DNA from: Liopterus haemorrhoidalis
Lineage: Eukaryota > Arthropoda > Insecta > Coleoptera > Dytiscidae
Assembly (NCBI GenBank): GCA_963971575.1
Contig: OZ020624.1
Location: 31,818,356 to 31,882,355, forward strand
Direction: 5' to 3'
Length of the DNA: 64,000 nt
This document shows positions 1 to 10,900 of the stretch, in pieces. The notes beneath the pieces are model-generated. The model searched no databases. It was not told the origin of the DNA and worked only from the letters and a program-made list of their open reading frames with translations. The position numbers and the translations under genes were made by a program. Positions within the stretch are counted from its first letter, which is position 1, and every line of letters starts with the position of its first letter.

Positions 1-680
1 TGATTTTTTGAAAGTCAGGAAAATTTTTCCAAAATCATTAATTTTTTTATGACTCATAACCGAAATTCTGGAGGTACAAATAAGGCCCCAATTTATTTCT
101 AGTCTAAACAATGTATGAGGATTCCAAAAATTCAAACCGCAAGTCTCTATCTCTAACCATTTTTGAGTTATGATTTTTTGAAAGTATGGAAAATTTTTCA
201 AAATCATTAATTTTTTTATGATTCATAACCGAAATTCTGGAGATACAAATAAGGCCCAAATTTATTTCTAGACTAAACAATGTATGAGGATTCCAAAAAT
301 TCAAACCGCAAGTCTCTATCTCTAACCATTTTTGAGTTATGATTTTTTGAGGGTCAGGAAAAATTTTCAAAAATCATTAATTTTTTTACGATTCATAACC
401 GAAATTCTGGAGATACAAATAAGGCCCAAATTTATTTCTAGACTAAACAATGTATGAGGATTCCAAAAATTCAAACCACAAGTCTCTATCTCTAACCATT
501 TTTGAGTTATGATTTTTTGAGAGTCAGGAAAAATTTTCAAAAATCATTCATTTTTTTACGACTCATAACCGAAATTCTGGAGGTACAAATAAAACCCCAA
601 TTTATTTATAGACTAAACAATGTATGAGGATTCCAAAAAATTGATCCGCAGATCTCTATCTCTAACCGTTTTTGAGTTAT
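1..680. repeat. Tandem array of a ~169-bp repeat (four units)
   Basis: The motif TGATTTTTTGA recurs near 1, 171, 340, 509 and (diverged) 678, giving four nearly identical units of about 169 bp. Each unit also carries a recognisable block reading AGTCTCTATCTCTAACC. The period is nucleosome-sized, as is common for insect satellite monomers. The array abuts, and lies within, the intron that follows exon 3 of the minus-strand TMEM87-like gene. Relatives of the same unit occur at 1770-3200, 8480-8830, 57350-58400, 60000-60240 and 61545-62370. Confidence 0.9.
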
Positions 681-694
681 GATTTTTTACATAC

Positions 695-3600
695 CTTCTT
701 CTCATGAACAATAGTTTTTTTCGCACTTTCCAATGTTGTCTCTTCATTCTTTGTAATGACTTGGTCCAATATTATATGTCCTCCACATTTGGCTGTTTTT
801 TGGGACTGATAAAATCCAACAGTATTATTTATAATGGGATTACTGTACATTATATTTTGCATCAGTCTGTCAGAATTTGTATCACTTTCGTCGAATTCCC
901 AACACACTGAACGGGTTATACTCCATGTTATTGTAATGCTTAGATCTTCGTTAATATTACTATCTGATTCGCATTGAACTGAAAAAAAGCATAAATAATT
1001 TTGAAAAAAATACCTAACTTGCTATTAATACTATTACAAAATTTTCAGTCAAATTTCAAAAGATGATTTAAGATATTTTAATTAAGTACGATGGTCATTA
1101 TTTTAAATAAGAACAGTTTGCGCATCTTATCCACCCATAGCATTCCCCGCAGTTGTTTTACCGACTAATGCATTCTCTGCTTATTTGCCAACATTGTCAG
1201 TCAGTCTGACGTTGCTATCGGAGGTATAATCTGTCTCATTTTGTAATACGAAACTATGGTCTATTTCAAAGTAGAAAAATGTGTGTAAGAAGATAGGAGC
1301 TGTTTGTCCTTGCTTCGGATTGGTTTAGATCGTCATCCCTATTACACTGTTAAAATATTGTTTTTAGTCCAAGTTGACAGATGTTCAGTGTCGTACATTG
1401 GAAATATATATTATAATCTGTCTCAATTTGTAATACGAAACTAGATCTGGTTACTTTGGTGACTGTTGTGGTGTAAACAGACTTTGGCGTATCCGTGTGA
1501 ACCAATACTATGATAATATTATAAATGTATTGTCAATATACAACATGAAAAATGAACTTTTCCTGTTAGTTCCGTATTACAAAATGAGACAGATAATATT
1601 TAATTTTTTTCATATATTTTGTTATTATTTACATATTTAGACTTATATTTATATTCTTGGCGTAGATTTTATGGAGAAAATTCTCCATGTAATTTGTTTT
1701 TACGCAGTTATATATTTTTTAGGTTATCCGACATATAAATATTTTTTGACACTTGACAATTAACAGATCAAGAGTTATTAAGGCTCCAATTTATTTCTAG
1801 ACTAAAGAACGTATGAGGATTCCAAAAATTCAAACCACAAGTCTCTACTCCTAACCGTTTTTGAATAATAATTTTTTTAAAGTCGAGAAAAAAATTCAAA
1901 AATCATTAATTTTTTTATGACTCATAACGGAAATACTGGAGGTATTATTAAGGCCCCAATTTATTTCTTAACTAAAGAATGTATGAGGATTTCAAAAATC
2001 TAAATCACAAGTCTCTATCTCTAACCGTTTTTGAGTTATGATTTTTATAAAGTCGGGGAAAAAATTTGTTTCGAAAATTTAGTTTTTTTTTTTTTCTCAG
2101 ATTTTGGTCAAAATATATTTTTAGGCTAAGTTTGGAATGAGGATGATGAAAAAAATATTTAAAAAATTCTTCTTTTTCTAGTTTAGAAGTTATGACCATC
2201 CTGATTCAACTTTTTGCCTGTAACTCAATAAATTTAGCTCAAAACTCAAAATAGACCCAATTTTCGTAATCTACGGCCCAAAATACATATTATTACCAAT
2301 TTTTATCCAAATCAGAGACAAAAAAATTTTGCCTAAAATTCGTGATTTTTTTAAGGTATACCCCTTACGATTTTTTCATTTTTTGGCCATTTTCAAAGGT
2401 TTTGTTTGACACTCTGGTAAAAAAATTACACCCAGCCGATTAAGGCCCTAAATTTTTTCTAGATTAAAAGAGGTACGAGGATTTCAAAAATTTAAACCGC
2501 AGGTCTTTATCTTTTACCGTTTTTGAGATACAATTTTTTGAAATTTTGAAAAAAAAATCGTAAAATCAAAATTTTGTAAAAAAATTTTTTGTTTTGGATT
2601 TGTTTCAAAATAAGTACTAAGGTCAATTAGGGCCTCAGAATTCCAAAAATTCCAACAGCAGATCTCTATCTTTTATAGTTTTTCCGATAAAGCTGACCAA
2701 AGGTGCAAAAAATATACATATTTTGACTTTTTCCAAGTGACTTCAGGCAAAACTGGGCAAAACAATTAAGGCCATAAATTTTTTCTAGATTAAAAAAGGT
2801 ACGAAGATTTCAAAAATTGAAACCAGAAGTCCGTACCTCTTATCGTTTTTGAGATACAATTTTTTGAAATTTTGAAAAAAAATTCGAAAATTTAAAAAAA
2901 AAAATTTTTTTGGATTTCTTTCAAAATAAGTACTAAGATCAATTAGGACCTCAGAATTCCAAAAATTCCAACCGCAGGTCTCTATCTTTTATAGTTTTTC
3001 CGACAAAGCCAATCAAAGATGAAAACATTATATATATTTTGACTTTTTCAAAGAGACCTCAGGCAAAACTGGGCGAAATGATTAAGGCCCAAATTTTTTT
3101 TTAGACTAATTAAAGTATGTAGATTCCAAAAATTCAAACCGCAATTCTATATCTCTTTTAGTTTTTGAGTTATCGCCGAAGAAGAAAGTTTTATACAATT
3201 TTAGTAAATTTTATAAAATTTAAGCTATTGAAAGACTCACTATTAAAAATCTTTTCATGAAAATCTTTTAGAGAAACCGTTCGTAATTCTACTGACGCCT
3301 AGCCGTAGAGACTTAAGTACTATTTAATGCTCTAAGGTGGTTATTTTGAAGAGTAATTCTGGTTTAAACTGCATTATGTACTAAAAGAAAATTAAAATAT
3401 CTTTAAGCTTCTTGTGGAATTTCACTGACAAGTTTGTAACAGTATTTATGGCAGAACTAGGTACAATCCTGAAATTTCTTACTTTGTATAAAAACTTGTG
3501 ATTGAAAATATAAACTCTTTGGTATGACTTTACTGGGACTCGCCTAAAAAAGAAATAAAATTTATCAAATATTAAATAAATAATAACTTTTATGCATGTA

Positions 3601-4774
3601 AAATATATATAAATTATTTCAAATACTTTTAAAAAATATTTTACCTTACATATACATAAAAAAAAAATTGGCGCAAAGCAACGATGGCTATTTCCGCCTA
3701 AAACAGTCCATCTATACTTTTCCTGTTACAAAACCGGTTTTAGAGAATATACTGTACCGGTTTCTCCAGTTTTAAAACCGGTTTTGATACATTGTAAACA
3801 TTTAACCAGTTAATGGATACCAAACCGGTTTTTATCTCCGTTACACCAGTTTAAAAACCGGTTTTAACCAATTCAAACACAAAATTTATCTTTTTTATCA
3901 TTTTACTGATTTGACCGATTTCTAAACCAATTTTTATGGTGTTAAAAACCGGTTTTAGAACTAGTATCATTAGACTTAAATCATTTTACTGATTAGACCG
4001 ATTTCTAAACCAATTTTTATGGTGTTAAAAACCGGTTTTAGAATTAGGATCATTAGATTTTTGATTTTCATAAGACTATAAAAGCAAACAAGTTGATGCT
4101 GTCCATAGGCTATTTAATAGTGGTAAAACTTCCTAGCGAAAAAGAAAATGCTGGCAACGAACAAAATCTAAGCCTTTACGAAGACCATTCCAATATTGAC
4201 TTATGGGTCAGAGACATGGATATCGAAGAAAATTAAAAGTAAAATAAGAATAAGACAAATTGTGACGGTATAGTCATATCACAAAGGTAGAGATATGAAA
4301 AATGTATAAAGTAGTTATCGTAAAAGACTTAGGAATAAAGGGATGAAATTACTAAAGCCATAGAGAGAAGGGGCAATGGAACAATGCAATAAGTGGGCAA
4401 GAGGGTAGATTTAATGAAAAAAATGTGCCCACATTCTGAGAAGGAAAAAATATATATATATTCAAATTCCCATAAAACACGTCACCAGAAATGGTAAAGA
4501 AGATAAAAAAATGTTATTCTCAAATAAATTAAAGGGTAAACAACCACTTCTGATGAATCCACAGATCTACTGATAAAAGATTTGATGATGCATGCATAAC
4601 CTAAACCAGGAAAAAATTTAATTAACTTATAAATTACAAAAATATGAAACGTATTAGTTAAAAACTCACTTTATCGAAATGTTCATCGTATTTTCCGGGT
4701 TCAGGCAGTGAAAAACACCCCTTATTAAATAAAATAAAAATAAAAATAATCGTTATTTGCCGACTAATTTCCAT
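695..4774 (-). CDS. TMEM87-like Golgi/secretory seven-TM protein, 5' exons only (partial)
   Basis: Three exons join in phase on the minus strand: 4774-4670 (105 nt, 35 codons), 3543-3483 (61 nt) and 978-695 (284 nt). Donors are GTGAGT, GTAAGA and GTATGT; acceptors are pyrimidine-rich TAG and CAG. Together they give 150 residues with no stop. The start is the ATG at 4774. It begins a signal peptide with a strongly hydrophobic core (residues 6-17, ITIIFIFILFN), then a small lumenal region. Residues around LSITITWSITRSVCWEF and later QSQKTAKCGG resemble the N-terminal lumenal (GOLD-like) domain of TMEM87 proteins, which sit in the Golgi and post-Golgi pathway. The seven-helix part would lie left of the window. 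The family call is by recognition, not alignment. The gene is divergent from Fritz, with 204 bp between the two start codons. An unrelated secreted protein remains possible. Confidence 0.62.
1412..1598. mobile_element. MITE with terminal inverted repeats (family a)
   Basis: The left end around 1413 reads ATAATCTGTCTCAATTTGT, and its inverse occurs at 1571-1598, giving terminal inverted repeats of about 28 bp. A further copy of the left end lies at 1226-1256, so either a tandem or nested insertion has left two left ends sharing one right end. TA-rich flanks are compatible with a TA target duplication. The ~185-bp body has no coding capacity, so it is non-autonomous. Confidence 0.7.
1770..3200. 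repeat. Diverged copies of the ~169-bp dispersed repeat
   Basis: Blocks such as AAGGCCCCAATTTATTTCT, CAAAAATTCAAACC and TCTCTATCT recur roughly every 150-300 bp, in the same order as in the array at 1-680 but more diverged. At 2095-2330 a second repeat type (TTGGAATGAGGATGATGAAA and neighbours) is interleaved; the same type dominates 60000-62370. This is a decayed satellite field within the TMEM87-like intron. I see no coding potential. Confidence 0.75.
3730..4040. promoter_or_regulatory. Cluster of AACCGGTT palindromes (possible Grainyhead-type sites)
   Basis: Exact AACCGGTT octamers occur at 3732-3739, 3776-3783, 3823-3830, 3856-3863, 3947-3954 and 4030-4037, with a one-base variant (TACCGGTT) near 3755-3762. 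Most sit in a longer AAAACCGGTTTT palindrome. The last two lie in an 83-bp tandem duplication (starts at about 3897 and 3980). The core matches the known binding preference of Grainyhead/CP2 factors. The cluster lies in intron 1 of the TMEM87-like gene, about 1 kb upstream of the Fritz start codon. The sites are seen directly; the regulatory role is inferred. A decayed tandem repeat that happens to contain the palindrome is the alternative. Confidence 0.45.
4044..4669. other. Intronic spacer, no recognised feature
   Basis: This 5' part of intron 1 of the TMEM87-like gene is AT-rich and carries no convincing ORF or inverted repeat. A few short peptide-like stretches interrupted by stops could be a very old retroelement remnant, but nothing is assignable. 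Confidence 0.5.
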
Positions 4775-4978
4775 ATTTCACTATTTATAGACTTTAAGTA
4801 CTAAAATTAAGTGTTAAATAACGTAAAAATATAACCACATAACATTTTACTTTTATAAAGTCGAAATATAAAATTTTTTAGTATATTTTCCCGTTTGTGA
4901 TGCTGTCAACCAACCAAGGTCATATATAAGTTTTGACAGTTCTCAAAAAATAAGATTCCTAAATGAAATATTAAAAAA
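4775..4978. promoter_or_regulatory. Bidirectional promoter interval, TMEM87-like / fritz
   Basis: Only 204 bp separate the minus-strand ATG (4774) from the plus-strand ATG (4979), so both 5' UTRs and core promoters must lie here or overlap the first exons. The interval is AT-rich and shows no clear TATA box in a convincing position. Head-to-head spacing suggests shared regulation. Confidence 0.6.
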
Positions 4979-7900
4979 ATGCTAACATTATTTACTGAAA
5001 TACATTTTTGGACAACACAAGAAATAATAAATATAAGAGATAATGATTATGGAGCATTTAGGTAAAAATTATACATGTGTTCTAAAATTTGGTCTAATTA
5101 TCTTGTTTTAGATACCATGAAAAGAAATATTATCAAAATATTAATGTACAAAGTAAGAAATTATACACGGAAAAGAGAGATTATTACTGGAATTTACCAA
5201 ATAAAAGACCAGTTAAATTAAAAGAAAAACTAAAAGATCTCGAAGTAATTTTTACGATAAACTTATTTTAGATCGAAGTTTAATTTTGTTTTTTTAGGAA
5301 CAGCTAGAGAATTATAAAGTTGTTTACTGCAAATGGATTGATAATAATGTTGTTAAAATTATATTAAATACTGGTTTGATCATTAACGTCGTTGTTAATG
5401 TACAGACTGGTGACATACAAAAAATATCTTTCGATAAGTATTTGGTTGGAAAATTGTTATCCGAGTTTATAACAGATGGTACGTAACACATAAACTAAAT
5501 TTTGTTATAACTTTGCAAGCGGTACCCATGGTAAAGCAGATATAGTCTGTTTGTTTAGTTTAAGCAGAACTAGATTTTGAATTCTAGACCTTTTCCAATT
5601 GTATATGAGACATGATAATGTTTTTTAGAAAGTGTCAATTGTAATTCAGAATAGTAAATTGTAATTCAGAAAGTGTAATAGTAAAGTGTCATTCTGAATT
5701 ACAATTGACACATTCGGGACTACAATTTACTAATCTGAATTACAAGTGACACTTTCTGAATTATATATTGTATTTTGTTCTCATACTATTATTATTATTT
5801 TCAGTATTAATAACAAGGACCCATCTTTTAATAACATACAACGACAATCAATGTACTGTTGTTCATTTCAACAAAGCCCTTTTTGGATCCAATCCATTGG
5901 AAAAAATATCAAGACTAGAGCCAAAAATAACGACCTGCGAATTAGCTGGACCACCTGGTCGAAAATTAGAACGAACAATTAGCTGTAATTTAACAGGAGA
6001 TGTTATTTTAATTTGGTGGAGATGTGTAAGGGACGAAGTATATCCTTGGAGTCCAATTGTAAAGGATCAGGATAGGGCCAATATCCATATATATCATCTT
6101 ATAGGGTAAGAATTTGAAACTAAAAATACAAAGGCTATTTTTTTAAGTTCCGTTAAGTTGCAAATACAAATAAGGAGAATAAGAAAAGTTTTAATATACA
6201 CAAGAGTTAGTGATATATCTAAATTATTTCTAATACCCTTTTCACACTAGATCTTTAAGACGAGTGAACTTAAAGTTCACCGATGTTTAAGATCGGTATG
6301 CTTTCACACTTGATGTTTAAATCTGGTGCTGTCATCAGCTACAGTAATTTTGTCCTTAAGTTACCGTCATGAAATTACCAGTTTTGAACTGTCTGCGCAA
6401 ACGCACATTTTGAATTATTATAAACAATTAAGGATATTTCATTTCATTCTACAATAAAGGCACTACAATAAAGAATATATTACACCTGTATTAACATGTA
6501 AGTCGATACATTTTATCTCAATTATTATTGCTCTGTATTTTATTAAACACATTATTAAAATAAATAATTTTATTATAACAATAAGTATAAACTTCTTATA
6601 ACGTCGATATAATACAGTATTCTTGTTTATGATAATATAAAATGTTGACAGCACAAATTCAAGGAGTATTTTTTTATAATAGAAATTAAGTTGGCAATGC
6701 GGGCGAAGTTTAAGACGCAGATCTCTGTCTTAAACATCGGTCGTGTTTAGACGAGGCCGTACGGTTTCACATTAGCGTTTAAAGATACATTCACTTTAAC
6801 ATCCGATCTTAAAGATCTAGTGTGAAAAGGGTATCAGCAACTGAGTTTCCATTGCCTACCTAACAGAACTTGAAAAAAAGTTTCCTCGTACGTTATCAAA
6901 TCAAATTTAAAAGTTTTTTTTTTTAAATTTATTACTTGTTACAGATCAAAACTAGACCTAATTTGTTATAGAAGAACTGAATGTGATCCTATTAATATCT
7001 CATTTAGCAAAATTCAGCAACATATTATTCATTGTGTTGAACAAAAAGTGTCTAGAAAAGGTGAAGTTACAGTTGAGACCTGTACTTTTGAAATTGTTCG
7101 TAACCGACTTCAGCAATTATTGATTACGTCTATTCCCTTACAAACCCAAGTTTGTTGCCATGCTTTTAGCCCGGATAATGAAAAATTAGTATTAGGATGT
7201 ATTGATGGATCCATTGTATTATTTGACCATGGAAGGGGAGTCACACATGTCGTCAAAGCAGCTTTTGTAAGTCAAAATTTTGAGCAATTTTATTAATACC
7301 CCCTCCGGCCGAAAATATGGTTTACATTAAAAAAATTGATGTGAATTGTGAATTTTCACACATTGCAAGGTTTCACAAATACCGGGTGAATTATTTAAGG
7401 AGCAACATACATGTTTCACATATAATGTTAATGAAGTGAGTTATTTCATTTGCAACATAGCAAATTATGAAAGCAAGCTCATATCCATAGCAACAGATAT
7501 GCAATGGTGATTAGATATAATAGTCATTTGACTTTTGACAAGTTCCTAGACGACTAAAAAATAGTAAATTAGAAACAATAAATGAATTTTTATTAGTTTG
7601 TTTATATTTATATACAAACAAAAATAATAATGTCCTTAGTAGCGAAGTCCAGAAAATATTTTAAAAAATAATATTTTGTCTTTTCTATGGATACGATAAG
7701 TATTTGTTTTATAGACCGGGAGCTCATGACATTTTTGGTCTCCGATTTCATACAGCATGCCTTTTGGAGGAGAGAATATTTACCCTGTGACAACAAAAAA
7801 GGGATGGTACTAAACCCCTGCACGCTTTCCGGTCACAGAGAAAATTGCATTTCCACTGGCACAAAATTTTTGTGTTTTTCTCTGATTTAATATTCCTTGC

Positions 7901-10900
7901 CATTTTGTCAAAAGAAAGTTATAACAAATTTAAAGTCTTTTAATTATAGGCATTGGTTATTATATTCACGCTCTTAAAAATTAAATGCAACATTTGCCAA
8001 AACATAACTAGAATTTTGAAAAAATAATTTAAACAAAATAAAAGTGGAAAAAAAATAAATAAATAAAATTGTCTCCTCTGCCCTGGAGCGAACCCTAGTT
8101 TGCTGCGTAGCCAGCGAGCAAGCTATACCATCTGCCGCTACAATAATTTTAAATTAAAAATATTCTTGAGTCCGTAAAAATTCAGTTTATCGGCTTACGA
8201 TAAGTCGCTCGCCGCCAAGAGTAAAAAGTTTCGTGCTTTTGTGGATTTCAAACAAATGTTTTTTTTATTTTTCCAGATTCCTTCAACAGTAAACTGGCAC
8301 GTAGATGGGGCACTAATAATAGTGGCTAATGAAAAATGTCAAATTCAATGTTTTGATATTTCTCTTGGATGCATAAAAAGTCAAATTATTAGTGAGGATA
8401 TTACGTCTTCAAATATATTAGATCTTTCTTCATTCTTCAGGTAAATTTTTAATTATGTGAAGAAAAAGTATGGTGAATTTTTTGATAACAAAAAATTTTA
8501 TGAAAAAAAAATTCATTCAAAAAAAATCACAACTCGAAAACGGTCACCGATAGAGACTTGTGGATACAATTTTTGAAATCTACATACTTTATTTAGTCTA
8601 GAAAAAAATTAAGGCCTTATTTGTAAGCACAGTTTTTGAGTCGTATTGAAAAGTCAAATTTATTCAACTATTCGACAAATAGCGAACAACACTTTTTTAA
8701 AAAATCATAATTCAAAAACGGTTAAAGATATAGACTTACGGATAGAATTTTTGAAATCTACATACTTTGTTTAGTTTAGAAAAAAATTAAGGCCTTATTT
8801 GTAAGAACAGTTTTTAATTTAACTCATATTGAAAGATGAAATATATTGTAATGAAAGTAGCACAAGATCTAGTATAGCAATAGGGGATAGGCATGATTTT
8901 AAAATTTTTTTTTATTATATTCCTCTTGTTGCATATAAACCTAAAAAACAGTTTCTAATTTATTTTTTTTGTAATTTGAAGGCTTAAAAAAATCATAAAT
9001 GTATGTAGCGCGCGAAAACGACGTGTGACGTCATACCCCTTCTAACTGACGCATGACACTACTAGCTTACCGGCGTACATAGTCTGTGGTGAACTTATTT
9101 GTTTGTATAACTTTTATAGGTTATGTAAAGTTAGAGTGATTTTAATTAAAATAAAGTTTAATTCTATAAAAACAATTTATACATGTTTACCGAATTAAAT
9201 TTTATATTAAAATAGATAACTTATATTGCAGTATTTCAATTATGCCTCTAACGTTTTGTAACTTCATGTAAACAATGTAGTAAAATTCTGACATCTAAAT
9301 TACATAAATATTTACATTTTACAGAGTTGCAGCGTTTGTTTACATAAAGTTATAGAATATAAAATAAAAATTACTTTGACACCACGTATTTCTTCAGCAC
9401 TGTAGCATTCATTATTTTTCATATATTCCATGAGCATAAATGCATCAATGTTGGGTAAATTATCACTCTGAGCCCTAACAAAATCTTTATCTGCCATTTT
9501 AATAATAAATGCGTGAAAAAATTGTTTAAAAACAAATACAAAACTCTCGAACAATACAATATACACACGTGTAAAGATTATGTTGTAGCTGTATCTGTGA
9601 CGTGAAACCCCTATCGTTTGATGTCATACTCAGTCGTTTTTACTCGGCAACCTTCGCTCCGTGGTCGGCTTATTTCAAATTTACAATATTTTAATTCAAA
9701 AATTTGGCTATAATATTAATTAAAATGTAATTTTTGTTTTGTTAGGTGACATAACTAACATTAACATATCAAAATAATGTAGTTTTAAGGAAATACAAAT
9801 TTTATGCGTATCCCCTATTCACCATAATTTTTTATCATGTATAACATTTTTATTTATTTTTTTTAGTAAAAACCAACCAACTTTCCAAAAAATGGAATGG
9901 AATAAAAAAATCGACATTTCCCACTTTGGAGGAAGATTTCTCCAGACAGACAGCCTCTTATTATTACTCTTCGAGAAAGGTCCTTTGGCCTTATTGAGAT
10001 TATACTCAAGCTATGGTCTAAAAGGAGATGTCCATACATCTGGACTAGGTCCAGATAATTTAGTGTATTCATACATAACAAATAACCAAATAGACCGTGC
10101 TATATGTGTTTTATTAAGTTTAAATTGGGATTTATATGGCGTATCTTGTTTAATGTCTCTTCAAAGAATAGTAAACTGTTTATTCAAACAAAATTTAACG
10201 CCTGAAAGAGAGAATCAAATTCAAAAAGCTTTAGGAAGTTTTTATTCTCCATTGCAACCTATAAGCAATTCTGTACAATCAGAATTTGGGGAACAAGTTA
10301 AAGATATTGCAAGAAAATACTTTAACCTTCTCGTCCGTTATCAGTTATTTGAAAAAGCATTTTGTTTAGCAATTGACATAAATGATTATGACCTTTTTAT
10401 GGACTTATATTATTATGCGAGAGTTTTAAATGAAAATGAAATGGCTAACGCCGCATTTAATAAAGCTAAAGATCTTATTAACGCAATTGAATGTTCTCAT
10501 TCTTCGTGCAGTCGGTCGGATTGCTCTCAATGTTCCGATGAAAATTGGGATGTACCTCCATTACCGGTTACGCAAAATATAAATCATCCACCTTTACCAG
10601 TTACGAAAAATGTATACATCCCCCCTTTTCCACAAGTCAAAACTCAAATAACGGAAGCGAATAAATTTTTTCTACAAAATATTAAAAATCCATCACTCAG
10701 TCATTTAATAAAACCAAGATTAAATGTTCCACAAATTATAAGAAATCCAGAACAAAAAGGTCCTTTATATTTGGATGCTAATAGGTTTAAAAGACCCAAT
10801 TTAGAATGTGAATTTTTACAAAATTCGGAAAATTTTAAATATTCAAGAGATTTGGATAATAAATTTAATTATGTAGTGGAAAATTTAGAGTATTCCAATC

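Larger units (their letters stand above)
979..3482 (-). other. Intron 2 of the TMEM87-like gene, repeat-filled
   Basis: This intron holds a MITE (1412-1598, with a second left end at 1226) and about 1.4 kb of the dispersed ~169-bp repeat family (1770-3200). The remaining stretches (979-1225, 1600-1770, 3200-3482) show no gene or structure that I can identify. Confidence 0.6.

Noticed and set aside
7608..7890. Overlapping 71- and 67-residue ORFs in fritz intron 5
   Set aside because: No splice or family support, and both strands open over the same stretch by chance.
8068..8145. Second tRNA gene candidate
   Set aside because: No acceptor-stem pairing and a degenerate box A; better explained as a SINE-like retroposed fragment.
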